A stretch of 64,000 nt of DNA from NCBI RefSeq assembly GCF_002056795.1, contig NZ_CP020104.1, forward strand, positions 1,003,001 through 1,067,000, given 5' to 3'. Every line of letters begins with the position of its first letter. Positions within the stretch are counted from its first letter, which is position 1. The notes beneath the pieces are model-generated. The model was not told the origin of the DNA, did no database searches, and saw nothing but the letters and a program-made list of their open reading frames with translations. Of this stretch, positions 26,718 through 35,395 are shown one piece after another. The translations under genes were made by a program, and so were the position numbers. The stretch comes from Spirosoma aerolatum (GTDB lineage Bacteria > Bacteroidota > Bacteroidia > Cytophagales > Spirosomataceae).

Positions 26718-27926
26718 TTATTGAGTGACTTTTGCCTGGCCTAGTACTCGCAGGAGATTGCCACCCCAGATTTTGGCGATGTCGGCTTCTGAGTAGTTCC
26801 GCCGAACCAGTTCGGCGGTCAGGTTCTCGATCTGGCTCACATCTTCCAGTCCATTTACGCCACCACCGCCATCGAAATCGGAACCAATACCGACATGGTC
26901 AATACCGACCAGTTTGACAATATGATCGATATGATCGACAATGTCGGATAGGCTGGCTCGCTCCGACGCATACACTTTGGATACCGAATCGCTCATGGCC
27001 TGAATGCGGGCTTCCATTTCTGGTGTTGATACTTTACCAACCCGCGACATCCGTATTTTGGTTTTAGCGGCCCGGTGGGCATCCGACGGTTTTTTTAGGT
27101 AATCGCTCACAAAATTCACCTGTACTACCCCTCCTTTGGCCGCCAGTGCCTTAATCATATCATCGGTCATATTACGCGGAAAATCGCAAATGGCCCGACA
27201 GTTCGAGTGAGAAGCAATCATCGGTGCTTTCGACAAAGCCAGTGCATCGTAAAACGTGCTATCGGCTACGTGTGATACATCGATCAGGATACCCAGCCGG
27301 TTCATTTCAGCTACGACTTTTTTGCCAAAATCGCTTAATCCGCCATACATCGGCCCGTCAGGGTCAGTCGATGAATCGCCGATCAGGTTGTTGGCAAAGT
27401 GTGTAAGGGTGATGTAGCGAGCGCCCAGGTCATAATACTTCTGGAGCATCGACAGGTCATCGCCGACGGGATAGCCATTTTCCATACCGATAAATACCGC
27501 CCGTTTGCCCGCTTTCTGAATTCGATAGGCATCAGCCGGAGAGGTGGCTAATTCGGCCAGATTGGGGTATTTTTTCAGAGCCTGATGAATCAGGTCGAAC
27601 TGGTTCAGCGCATCGCGTTTGGCATCGGCATGGCCTTCGGATGTGCGTGGCCCCTGCGAAGTATATACGGCAAAAAACATGGCATCCATTCCACCCTGTT
27701 TCATACGTGGGAAATCGATCTGCGACTGATCCCGTTTGGTATCGTGCGTCTGGCCGACGTCGAAGCCGTCTTTTTTCATCATGATCGGTGCATCGGCATG
27801 CGTATCGAGCGTCAGCACGCGCTGATGAATCTTATGAACTTTTTTCGCCACCGGATCATCGCCACCTGACGGACGGGGGCCAGCGAAACTCAGGACGAGT
27901 AGCGTATATAAAGTAATTGGAAGCAT
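26718..27926 (-). CDS. Secreted membrane dipeptidase (peptidase M19)
   Basis: 402 residues with an N-terminal hydrophobic segment (TLYTLLVLSFAG), so probably exported. The amidohydrolase-fold zinc ligands are visible: LDTHADAP near residue 41, the bridging Glu in GMENGYPVGD near 150, ASHSNCRA near 237, and HVGIGSDFDGGG near 345. M19 peptidases cleave L-L and L-D dipeptides, and some act on beta-lactams or D-amino-acid dipeptides. Stands alone on the strand, divergent from ubiE and followed by a hairpin. Substrate preference unknown. Confidence 0.92.
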   Translation of the reverse strand: MLPITLYTLLVLSFAGPRPSGGDDPVAKKVHKIHQRVLTLDTHADAPIMMKKDGFDVGQTHDTKRDQSQIDFPRMKQGGMDAMFFAVYTSQGPRTSEGHADAKRDALNQFDLIHQALKKYPNLAELATSPADAYRIQKAGKRAVFIGMENGYPVGDDLSMLQKYYDLGARYITLTHFANNLIGDSSTDPDGPMYGGLSDFGKKVVAEMNRLGILIDVSHVADSTFYDALALSKAPMIASHSNCRAICDFPRNMTDDMIKALAAKGGVVQVNFVSDYLKKPSDAHRAAKTKIRMSRVGKVSTPEMEARIQAMSDSVSKVYASERASLSDIVDHIDHIVKLVGIDHVGIGSDFDGGGGVNGLEDVSQIENLTAELVRRNYSEADIAKIWGGNLLRVLGQAKVTQ

Positions 27927-28024
27927 AATCAGTCAAGTTGTATAGAGACGAAGAGGATTGTTTCGAAACTACGCATTGCCCCCCGAAATGACAAACTTTC
28001 GACGGAAAGCTCCTGTTATGGCAC

Positions 28025-28032
28025 TACCTTTG
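28025..28032 (+). promoter_or_regulatory. Candidate -7 element of the ubiE promoter
   Basis: TACCTTTG matches TAnnTTTG exactly, 102 bases before the ubiE ATG. A weak TTTC lies 25 bases upstream in place of TTG. If real, transcription begins near 28039, placing the 30-bp hairpin in the leader. Confidence 0.45.
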
Positions 28033-28048
28033 TGGTAATACTAATTTT

Positions 28049-28121
28049 GAATGAGTGAATGACAGAATGATTGAATAACTAGCCTATACACTTATTCAAT
28101 CATTCTGTCATTCACTCATTC
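28049..28121 (+). repeat. Perfect 30-bp inverted repeat in the ubiE leader
   Basis: Left arm 28049-28078 and right arm 28092-28121 are exact complements over 30 bases, with a 13-base loop. The arms are low-complexity, built from GAATGA/GTGAAT words. The structure ends 12 bases before the ubiE start, between divergent genes, so it is not a normal terminator position. Confidence 0.9.
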
Positions 28122-28133
28122 ACTCATTAAAAG

Positions 28134-28862
28134 ATGGCTGTTGTTCCTTATAAAGATAAAGATACGTCGAAGCGCGAACAGGTTGCAGAGATGTTCGATA
28201 GCATTTCGCCCAAGTACGATTTACTAAATCACGTACTGAGCGGAGGGATTGATATTCTTTGGCGTAAACGGGCGATTCGTGAATTAAAGCCGTACGCTCC
28301 CAAAACGATTCTGGACATTGCCACCGGTACCGGCGATTTTGCCCTCGAAGCCCTGGCATTGAAGCCCAAAAAAATTATCGGTGTCGATATTTCGGAGGGC
28401 ATGCTCTCGATCGGGCGCGAAAAAATGAAGAAACGCGGTGTCGATTCTGTTATTGACCTGCGCACGGGCGATTCAGAACGTTTACCGTTTGCAGACAATG
28501 AATTCGATGCTGTCATCGTTTCGTTTGGTGTACGCAATTTCGAGAATCTGCTCAAAGGCTTAACCGACATGCACCGTGTAACACGTCCGGGTGGCGTTTG
28601 TGTGGTACTGGAATTTTCGAATCCACGTCAGTTTCCGTTTAAACAACTTTATTCGTTTTACTCCCGAACTATTCTGCCGCTCATCGGGCGCGTGGTAAGC
28701 AAAGACGCATCGGCCTATACCTACCTGCCCGAATCCGTGCAGGCTTTTCCCGATGGTCCCGACTTTCTGCGGATTTATGAAGCAGCCGGATTTACAACTA
28801 CTAAATGGATACCGCTTACTTTTGGCGTTGCCTCAATTTACATAGGTCACAAGCAGGCTTAG
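28134..28862 (+). CDS. ubiE: Demethylmenaquinone methyltransferase (UbiE/MenG)
   Basis: 242 residues, the usual length. It methylates demethylmenaquinone using S-adenosylmethionine, the last step of menaquinone synthesis, at the cytoplasmic membrane. SAM motif I is LDIATGTGDFAL near residue 60; GVDISEGML near 82, FDAVIVSFGVRNF near 122 and the C-terminal YLPESVQAFPDG near 196 are family hallmarks. The Bacteroidota respiratory quinone is menaquinone, consistent with a MenG role. A porT-like gene starts 5 bases after its stop, a pairing seen in other Bacteroidota. A perfect hairpin lies right before its start. Confidence 0.95.
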   Translation: MAVVPYKDKDTSKREQVAEMFDSISPKYDLLNHVLSGGIDILWRKRAIRELKPYAPKTILDIATGTGDFALEALALKPKKIIGVDISEGMLSIGREKMKKRGVDSVIDLRTGDSERLPFADNEFDAVIVSFGVRNFENLLKGLTDMHRVTRPGGVCVVLEFSNPRQFPFKQLYSFYSRTILPLIGRVVSKDASAYTYLPESVQAFPDGPDFLRIYEAAGFTTTKWIPLTFGVASIYIGHKQA

Positions 28863-28867
28863 CCTCT

Positions 28868-29587
28868 ATGAATAGGATAGGTCGGACGGTGCGATCACTG
28901 AGCGTAACTGTTGTACTTGGCTTACTACTGACGGTTCACAGCCAGGCCCAGACATCGTACAAATACGTTCGTAAACACCTCGAACGTTACGACGAAAAGG
29001 AAATCCATTACGGGTTTTTCTTTGCCGCTCCGGTTACACGGTTCAGCGTAACCTACAGCCCTGAGTTTATGACAGCCGATTCAGCCTACCGGATTCACTC
29101 ACCCAATAAACCCGCTTTTCGAGTCGGTGGGGTCATCAATCTCTTTCTGGATGATCGGTTTGATCTCCGCTTTACGCCGTCGGTATCTTTGTTCAGCCGG
29201 GAGGTACACTACGATTATCCGGGTGGCACTTCCAAAACTGAAACCCGCGAGTCGACCTGGGTCGATTTTCCACTGTTACTCAAATACAAATCTGAACGGC
29301 GCAACAATACACGCATGTATCTGTTGGCTGGTGGAACGTTTAGTATTGAAAGTAATGTGCGTCGAAAAGAGCTTCAGGGGGCTAGTCGGCTGAGTACCGG
29401 AACGATGGATTTTGCGATTGAATACGGTATTGGTCTGGAGCAGTTTTTTGAATACTTCAAGCTGGCACCTGAACTACGCTTTTCGCATGGCCTCGTCAAT
29501 CTGTTTAATCCAACCAATAATGCGGCTGGCGTTGGTATCAGTAAATTGACTACTCATTCGGTTACCTTATACCTTAACTTCGAATAG
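28868..29587 (+). CDS. porT: PorT-like type IX secretion protein
   Basis: 239 residues from MNRIGRTVRS, chosen because the upstream in-frame part overlaps ubiE in a non-protein-like way. Signal peptide ends near HSQAQ. The rest is an outer-membrane beta-barrel of alternating strands (HYGFFFAAPVTRFSV, then FRVGGVINLFL, DLRFTPSVSLF, STWVDFPLLLKYKS). The ubiE-porT neighbourhood and length agree with PorT/SprT, a component needed for type IX secretion and, in gliding species, for SprB export. Shares a transcript with ubiE. A generic PorT-family barrel of another function is the alternative. Confidence 0.85.
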   Translation: MNRIGRTVRSLSVTVVLGLLLTVHSQAQTSYKYVRKHLERYDEKEIHYGFFFAAPVTRFSVTYSPEFMTADSAYRIHSPNKPAFRVGGVINLFLDDRFDLRFTPSVSLFSREVHYDYPGGTSKTETRESTWVDFPLLLKYKSERRNNTRMYLLAGGTFSIESNVRRKELQGASRLSTGTMDFAIEYGIGLEQFFEYFKLAPELRFSHGLVNLFNPTNNAAGVGISKLTTHSVTLYLNFE

Positions 29588-29601
29588 CTTTGTTAGCCTA
29601 T

Positions 29602-29640
29602 AAAAAGCGGATCATCGGTGTATATCGTGATCCGCTTTTT
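29602..29640 (+). terminator. Rho-independent terminator after porT
   Basis: A 13-bp perfect stem (AAAAAGCGGATCA and its complement) with a 13-base loop, ending in a six-T run, lies 14 bases past the porT stop. Strong. Confidence 0.9.
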
Positions 29641-29812
29641 TGTTGCCTGATTATCAGCGAGCCGTTGGTTTTATTTTGCCAAAAATAAAGATTACCTATA
29701 AATTATTTTACAATATCGCTTTTATGTAGAATATTATTCGAAATTATTTGTCAATACAGTTAATTTAGCAGATGAGGTATTATATTGACTCTTAAAGGTC
29801 TACGCACGCATC

Positions 29813-32800
29813 ATGACTAAACTACGCTTGCTTTACCAGGTCTGCTTGTTGGTACTTGTCTGGGCATTGTTCGAAACCACGTTTGTAAAGGCTGAATTGG
29901 TAGCCGATTCGATCCGGGTTACGGTTACAGAAGGAACCAATATGGCTGCCGATCTGTCGCCCGACAAGAAAACAATCGTTATCGATTTACAGGGTACACT
30001 CTGGTTACTACCGGCTACAGGTGGTATCGCCAAACCCATTACCGACGCACTTGGCGACTGTCGGCAACCGAGTTGGTCGCCGGATGGGAGTCAGATTGCT
30101 TTTCATGCCTTTTGGGATGGCCGCTATCATATCTGGACGGTGTCGAAGACTGGCGGAAACCCTCGTCAACTAACCAGCGGATTATCCGACGACCGCGAGC
30201 CACATTGGTCGCCCGATGGCAAAGCAATTGTGTTCTCATCGGATCGGGGAGGCAATTACGACATTTGGCAGCTAACCTTAGCCGATGGAAAACTCACTCA
30301 GCTCACGACCAATACCGCCAACGACTTCAATCCCGCTTTCGCTCCCGACGGAAAACAGATTGCCTTTATCTCCGACCGGACCGATGCACCCGGCGTGTAC
30401 ACACTAACACCCGGACGAACCGAAAAACTAATTTCTGCTTCCAACGACAAGCTGGCCAGTCCATCCTGGCAACCCGATGGATTAGCGCTTTACTATAACC
30501 TGCTCAATAAATCGCAGAGTGGTTTAGCGGCTGTCAGTTCACAGTCGGGTTCGGCAACGATTCTGACCGAACCGGCTGAAGATGTGTTTCCCTTTCGATT
30601 AGCCTGGTTTTCGACCGATGAGTATCTGTACACGGCTGATGGCCTCCTAAAACGGTGTAAAATCGGGAGTAAAACGACACAGACTATTCCGTTTCAAGCC
30701 ATTATCTCCCTACCTCGCAACACCTACAAACGAAAAACGTATGACTTCGATACGAAAGGCCCCCATCCGGTACTGGGGATCAAAGGGCCAGCAATTTCGC
30801 CCAATGGTAAACAGATTGCCTTTGCCGCCCTGGGCGACATATGGCTTCTTACTAAAGGCGATAAAAAACCTAAACCATTGACCAGTGGCTCGTCTATGGA
30901 AGTGGACCCGGCCTGGTCGCCCGATGGTACCAAACTAACGTATGTATCGGATCGAAATGGAACAATGGATATCTGGATTCACGACTTGAAAACGGGCCAG
31001 GAAAAATGCCTCGTCGATATGGCTGAAGATCTTCACTTTCCAACCTGGTCGCCCGATGGTAGCAAAATCGCTTTCTACCAAAGTGATCCACGTAACGCCT
31101 GGGGGCGCAGTACACTGTATACGGCCGACGTCACCTATACGGCTGATGTTAATACGCCCAAAACGCAGAAAGTTCACGAGTCGGTCTTTGTGCCTAGTCA
31201 GGCAAGTTGGTCGCCCGATGGAAAAACGATTGCGGTATCAGCCTTGCATCCCTATTCGTCGCGGTATCGGGAAGGCGTTAGTGAAGTACTGTTGATTTCG
31301 TTCGATGGTAAAAATGATCGGTATGTATCACCTGCACCTAACCATAGCCTGGGGACACGCAGTAAAAACGGTCCCGTTTGGTCGCCCGATGGAACACAAA
31401 TGGCTTATATTCTGGATGGCTTGCTCTGGGTAACGGCGGTTTTGCCCGATGGAACGCCTACTGGCCAACCGCGCCGGTTAACGACGGAGCAGGCTGAGGC
31501 TCCAACCTGGACAGGCGATTCGAAACATCTGTTATTTCTGGCTACTGAGGTGTTGAAAGAAGTGTCACTGGCTGACGGCCATATCGAAACCATTCCAATG
31601 GAATTGACCTGGCAACTAAACCAGCCTACTGGTCAGACGGTTGTTCACGCCGGACGTCTGTTTGATGGTCGTTCCAACACGTACCGACAGAACGTAGATA
31701 TACTGATTGAGGGGCATCGGATTAAAGCCATTCTGCCGCACCAGGCGGGTCGTTCGGGAAAGTTGATTGATGCCTCCGACAAAACAGTCATTCCCGGCTT
31801 ATTTGAGATGCATACGCACCAGCACGCCATGACGGGCGAGCGTTTGGGGCGGTTGTGGTTATCGTATGGCATTACTTCGATTCGCGAACCCGGTGCCGAC
31901 CCATATGATGCCCTTGAACGGAAAGAATCGTGGGCTAGTGGAGTTCGTCCGGGGCCAAGGCAGTTTTTTACGGGAGGACTGACCGATGGAACCCGGATTT
32001 ATTACGGAGCCGCCACAAGCATTAATTCCGACGAGCAGCTTGACCGTGAACTGAACCGTGCCGTTCGGCTCGGCTATGATCTGATCAAAACGTATGTTCG
32101 TATGCCCGATGCCATGCAGCAGCGTATCACGGCCTTTGCGCATGCGCATGGATTGCCGGTATCATCACATGAAATTTTCCCGGCCATGCGCTATGATGTA
32201 GATGCAGTTGAGCATATAGGTGGAACCAGTCGGCGTGGGTATTCGCCAAAGATTACGGCCATGAACCAAAGCTATCAGGATGTTATTGAGCTACTGGCGA
32301 AATCAGGGATGAACATTACGCCGACGGCTTCGCTGCAGGGTGGTTTTTTCGTGATGAGTTCAAAAAATCCAGCGCTTAATGAGAACCTACAATACAAAAC
32401 GTTCTTCAGCGAAGACTTTCGAAATTCGCTTCAGGCCGGAGCTGCTCAGATTACCAAAATTAATCCGGGTTATTTAACCAACTTCGGCAACTTACAGCAA
32501 GGCGTCAAAAAATTGATTGCGGCAGGCGCCCATGTTACGACGGGTACCGATAGTCCTTTTGTGCCATATGGTCTAAGCTTGCATACCGAGTTGCAATCGT
32601 TCGTCGATGCTGGCCTAACACCCTATGAAGCTTTGCGGTCTGCAACCCTCTGGGCAGCTGAGACGGTAGGCGTTAGTAAAGACCTGGGATCTATAGAGCT
32701 GGGTAAGATAGCCGATTTGGTCATCGTAAAGGGAGACCCACTCCAAACGGTTCAGGATGCCCTCAATGTGGAGCATGTAATTAAAAATGGCGAACTTTTT

Positions 32801-32830
32801 TCAATTGATAGCCTGTTGAAACCCCATTGA
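29813..32830 (+). CDS. Secreted TolB-propeller/amidohydrolase fusion
   Basis: 1005 residues with a signal peptide (LLVLVWALFETTFVKA). Residues ~35-600 are TolB/WD40-like repeats, each with an (SW)SPDG(S/T/K) turn (about ten copies). Residues ~615-1000 are a metal-dependent amidohydrolase: PGLFEMHTHQH near 660, SHEIFP near 785, DAVEHIGG near 797, and TGTDSPF near 915. Such fusions are secreted hydrolases, possibly for cyclic amides or peptides; substrates are not known. The alternating propeller may position substrate or contact the envelope. Its C-terminus ends close upstream of tRNA-Val. Monocistronic. Confidence 0.88.
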   Translation: MTKLRLLYQVCLLVLVWALFETTFVKAELVADSIRVTVTEGTNMAADLSPDKKTIVIDLQGTLWLLPATGGIAKPITDALGDCRQPSWSPDGSQIAFHAFWDGRYHIWTVSKTGGNPRQLTSGLSDDREPHWSPDGKAIVFSSDRGGNYDIWQLTLADGKLTQLTTNTANDFNPAFAPDGKQIAFISDRTDAPGVYTLTPGRTEKLISASNDKLASPSWQPDGLALYYNLLNKSQSGLAAVSSQSGSATILTEPAEDVFPFRLAWFSTDEYLYTADGLLKRCKIGSKTTQTIPFQAIISLPRNTYKRKTYDFDTKGPHPVLGIKGPAISPNGKQIAFAALGDIWLLTKGDKKPKPLTSGSSMEVDPAWSPDGTKLTYVSDRNGTMDIWIHDLKTGQEKCLVDMAEDLHFPTWSPDGSKIAFYQSDPRNAWGRSTLYTADVTYTADVNTPKTQKVHESVFVPSQASWSPDGKTIAVSALHPYSSRYREGVSEVLLISFDGKNDRYVSPAPNHSLGTRSKNGPVWSPDGTQMAYILDGLLWVTAVLPDGTPTGQPRRLTTEQAEAPTWTGDSKHLLFLATEVLKEVSLADGHIETIPMELTWQLNQPTGQTVVHAGRLFDGRSNTYRQNVDILIEGHRIKAILPHQAGRSGKLIDASDKTVIPGLFEMHTHQHAMTGERLGRLWLSYGITSIREPGADPYDALERKESWASGVRPGPRQFFTGGLTDGTRIYYGAATSINSDEQLDRELNRAVRLGYDLIKTYVRMPDAMQQRITAFAHAHGLPVSSHEIFPAMRYDVDAVEHIGGTSRRGYSPKITAMNQSYQDVIELLAKSGMNITPTASLQGGFFVMSSKNPALNENLQYKTFFSEDFRNSLQAGAAQITKINPGYLTNFGNLQQGVKKLIAAGAHVTTGTDSPFVPYGLSLHTELQSFVDAGLTPYEALRSATLWAAETVGVSKDLGSIELGKIADLVIVKGDPLQTVQDALNVEHVIKNGELFSIDSLLKPH

Positions 32831-32897
32831 TTGTCAGTTTATTGGCCCTGACCTGAGAAAAATCTGTACAATTTTTCAAATTTTTCTCAGAATTTAC

Positions 32898-32929
32898 TTG
32901 CAAAAAGACGAAACAGGCTGCTATATTTG
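32898..32929 (+). promoter_or_regulatory. Promoter of tRNA-Val (TTG / TAnnTTTG)
   Basis: TTG at 32898-32900 and TATATTTG at 32922-32929, with a 21-base spacer, match the Bacteroidota housekeeping promoter (-33 TTG, -7 TAnnTTTG). Transcription should begin near 32936, 18 bases before the tRNA. Confidence 0.75.
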
Positions 32930-32953
32930 CACTCCCAAACGACGGGAAACAAA

Positions 32954-33031
32954 GGGAGTTTAGCTCAGCTGGTTCAGAGCATCTGCCTTACAAGCAGAGG
33001 GTCGGCGGTTCGAACCCGTCAACTCCCACCA
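32954..33031 (+). tRNA. tRNA-Val (anticodon UAC)
   Basis: A full cloverleaf: 7-bp acceptor stem GGGAGTT/AACTCCC, D-arm GCTC...GAGC, 5-bp anticodon stem TCTGC/GCAGA with loop CTTACAA giving anticodon TAC, a 5-base variable loop, T-arm with loop TTCGAAC, discriminator A, and an encoded CCA at 33029-33031. Decodes GUA (and wobble) valine codons. Confidence 0.96.
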
Positions 33032-33040
33032 CTGAAAATC

Positions 33041-33073
33041 AAGCACTTAGCAGATACTGTTAAGTGCTTTTTT
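33041..33073 (+). terminator. Terminator of tRNA-Val
   Basis: Stem of 13 pairs (AAGCACTTAGCAG against CTGTTAAGTGCTT, one G-T pair), a three-base loop and a six-T run, 10 bases past the CCA end. Confidence 0.88.
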
Positions 33074-33129
33074 ATTCTGGGTACAACGCGGATCAAGACC
33101 CAAAGTTGCAATAGTCGAATAAAGTTGGG

Positions 33130-33370
33130 ATGCTCTTGCTCACTCTACAGCATATAACTCATATTGCCTATAATCTATTCTATTCGCAAAAGCTGAGCGA
33201 TGATCAGGCTACCCTGGAGTGGGCCCTTTCTTTGTATCCCGATGATACTAATCTAGATGATCGATCGTCTGGGTGAAATAAGCCAAGCGATGAAAACTCC
33301 CCAGCAGGCTTACGAATATTATTCGTAAGGGGTTGCACTTACCGAAAGACAAAAGTCATTGCTTCAACCA
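33130..33370 (+). pseudogene. Decayed C-terminal fragment of a TPR-type protein
   Basis: Frame 33130-33276 reads MLLLTLQHITHIAYNLFYSQ, then LSLYPDDTNLDDRSSG and stop. With a one-base shift it continues as GEISQAMKTPQQAYEYYS, stop, GVALTERQ. This echoes the tetratricopeptide tail seen on secreted beta-lactamase-like hydrolases (aromatic Y-L-L, then a YP-D--N-YDSLGE repeat, then Q-A---YY-K-L-L). The shift plus internal stop make it a remnant. No start region or full-length partner in the window. Confidence 0.4.
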
Positions 33371-33621
33371 GTATTTATCAAAATATAGTCCGATCGTTTA
33401 CAGAACAGGTCAATAAGACAAAGACATAAACTGTGTCGAACGGGCTTGGGGTGGCAGTTTTCTAATCTATCGGTTTGATGCCATTCATTTCCTGATCTCA
33501 TATAATGCTTCTACCTGAGAAAAAGAGGATTGGCCTGTTCGTAAATGGGGCGTTTGCTGATACAGTATTTAACTCTAAATTTTATCCTTTACCATAACGT
33601 TTACTTACCCAACAGATTTAA
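33371..33621. other. Non-coding stretch before second amidohydrolase
   Basis: About 250 bases with no ORF of protein-like composition and no structured RNA that I recognise. Together with the remnant upstream, it looks like decayed DNA between the tRNA and the amidohydrolase gene. The gene's promoter should lie here but no exact TAnnTTTG is seen. Confidence 0.3.
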
Positions 33622-34929
33622 ATGGCATCAGTCACAACAAAGTTTCTCAGGGCAATTCTGATGATAGCGTGGACAGGCATAGTCGCTAACGCTCAAGGTA
33701 AATCATCAAAACCCATCTTAGTGCGGGTAGGTAAGCTGTATGATAGCGAAAAACGCCAGTTCATTAACAACCAAGAAATACTCATCGAAAATGGTTTTAT
33801 CAGCTCCGTGGGTAAACGGCTGACACGGCCAAAAGGAACAACACTTATTAATCTGAGTCAGCATACGGTAACACCTGGGCTGATCGATATGCATACGCAT
33901 CTGCTTTTCTATCAGAAACAGACGCAGACTGGGTTTGAAGATGGCGCAAGGCCACCCGCAGAAGAGCGAGTTAAACGAGGGCTTGGCTTTGCCAAACAGG
34001 ATCTGAACGCTGGAATCACCACCGTACGCGATGTCGGCAATTCGGGCAGGTATCTGGATATTCGGTTAAAAAAACTATTGGGTACCGATGCCAAACTTGG
34101 CCCCGATATGTATGCTTCAGGGCCTATAATAAGCCCTCCAGGGGGACAGTTCGGTAAACTCGCTCCCGCAGATAGCGTTTTAATCGGTCAGGAATATACC
34201 GAAATTAAGGGTGTTGATGAAGCAAGAGCAGCGGTGTTGACCCATATTCAACACGGTGTTGACGTGATCAAAATTTGTGCAAATACGTATGATAAGCTTC
34301 TTTCGGTGGACGAAATCAGAGCTATTGTCGAGACCGCTCACGCTAAAAACATTCCGGTTACGGCTCATGCGACGCATGATGAACCCATCCGAAACGCTGT
34401 TTTAGGAGGGGTTGATGGTATCGAACATGGCTATAGTATGTCAGACAGTACATTAGAGCTAATGGCCGCCCGAAATGTATATTTGGTGCCTACTGATGTT
34501 TCGCGACGCAGAGGTAAAATATTGGTGGCTGGTCTGGGTATGAGGGGTAAGACAGCGGAAGTAGCCTTAAGTAGTTTAGACGCTTTCCATGACCGCTTGC
34601 GAAGAGCCGTAAAGAAGGGGGTGATGATTGTCTCGGGTTCCGATTTTTACAATGATGTCAAAGGTCTGAAGTGGGGTCCGAGTTCAGTGGATGTGCTCTT
34701 AGCCTACCGAGAAGCGGGCTTACCGGTGGCTGAGCTACTTAGTTTCGCTACTTATAATGCAGCCAAAGCACTTAAACGGTCAGACAGCATCGGTACGATC
34801 AAAAAGGGGATGAAAGCGAACTTGGTGGTCTTTAGTGGGGATTTAGAAACTAGGTTTGAGAAGGCTCTATTCGATGTGGAAGCGGTTTTTCATGCCGGCA
34901 AGTTAGTCTATCGTAAAACAAAAAAATAG
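33622..34929 (+). CDS. Secreted amidohydrolase family protein
   Basis: 435 residues with a signal peptide (LMIAWTGIVANAQG). Imidazolonepropionase/prolidase-like amidohydrolase: PGLIDMHTHLL near residue 90 supplies the first two His ligands, GVDVIKI with the bridging lysine near 215, VTAHATHDE near 250, VDGIEHGYSM near 265, and SGSDFYND near 340. Such secreted enzymes hydrolyse N-acyl amino acids or dipeptides. A second secreted amidohydrolase is encoded 0.8 kb upstream. The stop codon abuts the edge of a decayed IS481 element; the C-terminus (VYRKTKK) looks complete. Confidence 0.88.
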   Translation: MASVTTKFLRAILMIAWTGIVANAQGKSSKPILVRVGKLYDSEKRQFINNQEILIENGFISSVGKRLTRPKGTTLINLSQHTVTPGLIDMHTHLLFYQKQTQTGFEDGARPPAEERVKRGLGFAKQDLNAGITTVRDVGNSGRYLDIRLKKLLGTDAKLGPDMYASGPIISPPGGQFGKLAPADSVLIGQEYTEIKGVDEARAAVLTHIQHGVDVIKICANTYDKLLSVDEIRAIVETAHAKNIPVTAHATHDEPIRNAVLGGVDGIEHGYSMSDSTLELMAARNVYLVPTDVSRRRGKILVAGLGMRGKTAEVALSSLDAFHDRLRRAVKKGVMIVSGSDFYNDVKGLKWGPSSVDVLLAYREAGLPVAELLSFATYNAAKALKRSDSIGTIKKGMKANLVVFSGDLETRFEKALFDVEAVFHAGKLVYRKTKK

Positions 34930-35395
34930 TGTCCAGTACCCAGGTGTATAATCCCAAAGTGTGATGGGTTGGATTGCGAGTAAAGATAGTCAGATGGGCT
35001 TGCCACTGGGTACAGCCAAATTCATACGACGTTAACCCTCGTTCTTTAATCGTTTGGCGTGTGCAAGTGTTGACCCAACTCAGCGGTACACGGTGGCTTC
35101 TTTAATCGTGCGGTTCATGTGTTCTTCCGCCCGGCGGCTTATTAGTCCAAGGATGAGCCAGCTTGACTAAACGTTGCTCAATGGCCTCAAACAAATATGA
35201 CTTTCCCTGTTGGGCATGCACTTCGGCAAAATCAATGTGCAAATAGCCAATGGGGTAGTTTTTAAACTTCTTTTGCGAGGTCTGCTTTTGGTCAGCCAGT
35301 GGTAAGCGGCTAATGCCGTGTCGTTGGAAACACCGATGCTGGGCAGAACATGACACGTGAACTTGCTGGCTTTTAATGAATAAATTTAGCTTCAA
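34930..35395 (-). pseudogene. Decayed IS481-family transposase
   Basis: Reading the minus strand, HRCFQRHGISRLP, YPIGYLHIDFAEV and GKSYLFEAI are typical of the IS481 integrase core. YLFEAI is joined directly to EQRLVKLAHPWTN, so about 75 residues including one catalytic acidic residue are deleted. A frameshift then gives EEHMNRTIKEATVYR and stop, and a further shift gives GLTSYEFG...TRNPTHHTLGLYT, the normal C-terminus. The N-terminal helix-turn-helix half is missing. The far end reads TGTCCAGTACCC from 34930, a plausible IS terminus starting TGT. Not functional. Confidence 0.8.

Noticed and set aside
32954..33621. Integrated mobile element using tRNA-Val as attachment site
   Set aside because: No integrase gene and no visible direct repeat of the tRNA 3' end downstream; only gene remnants are present.
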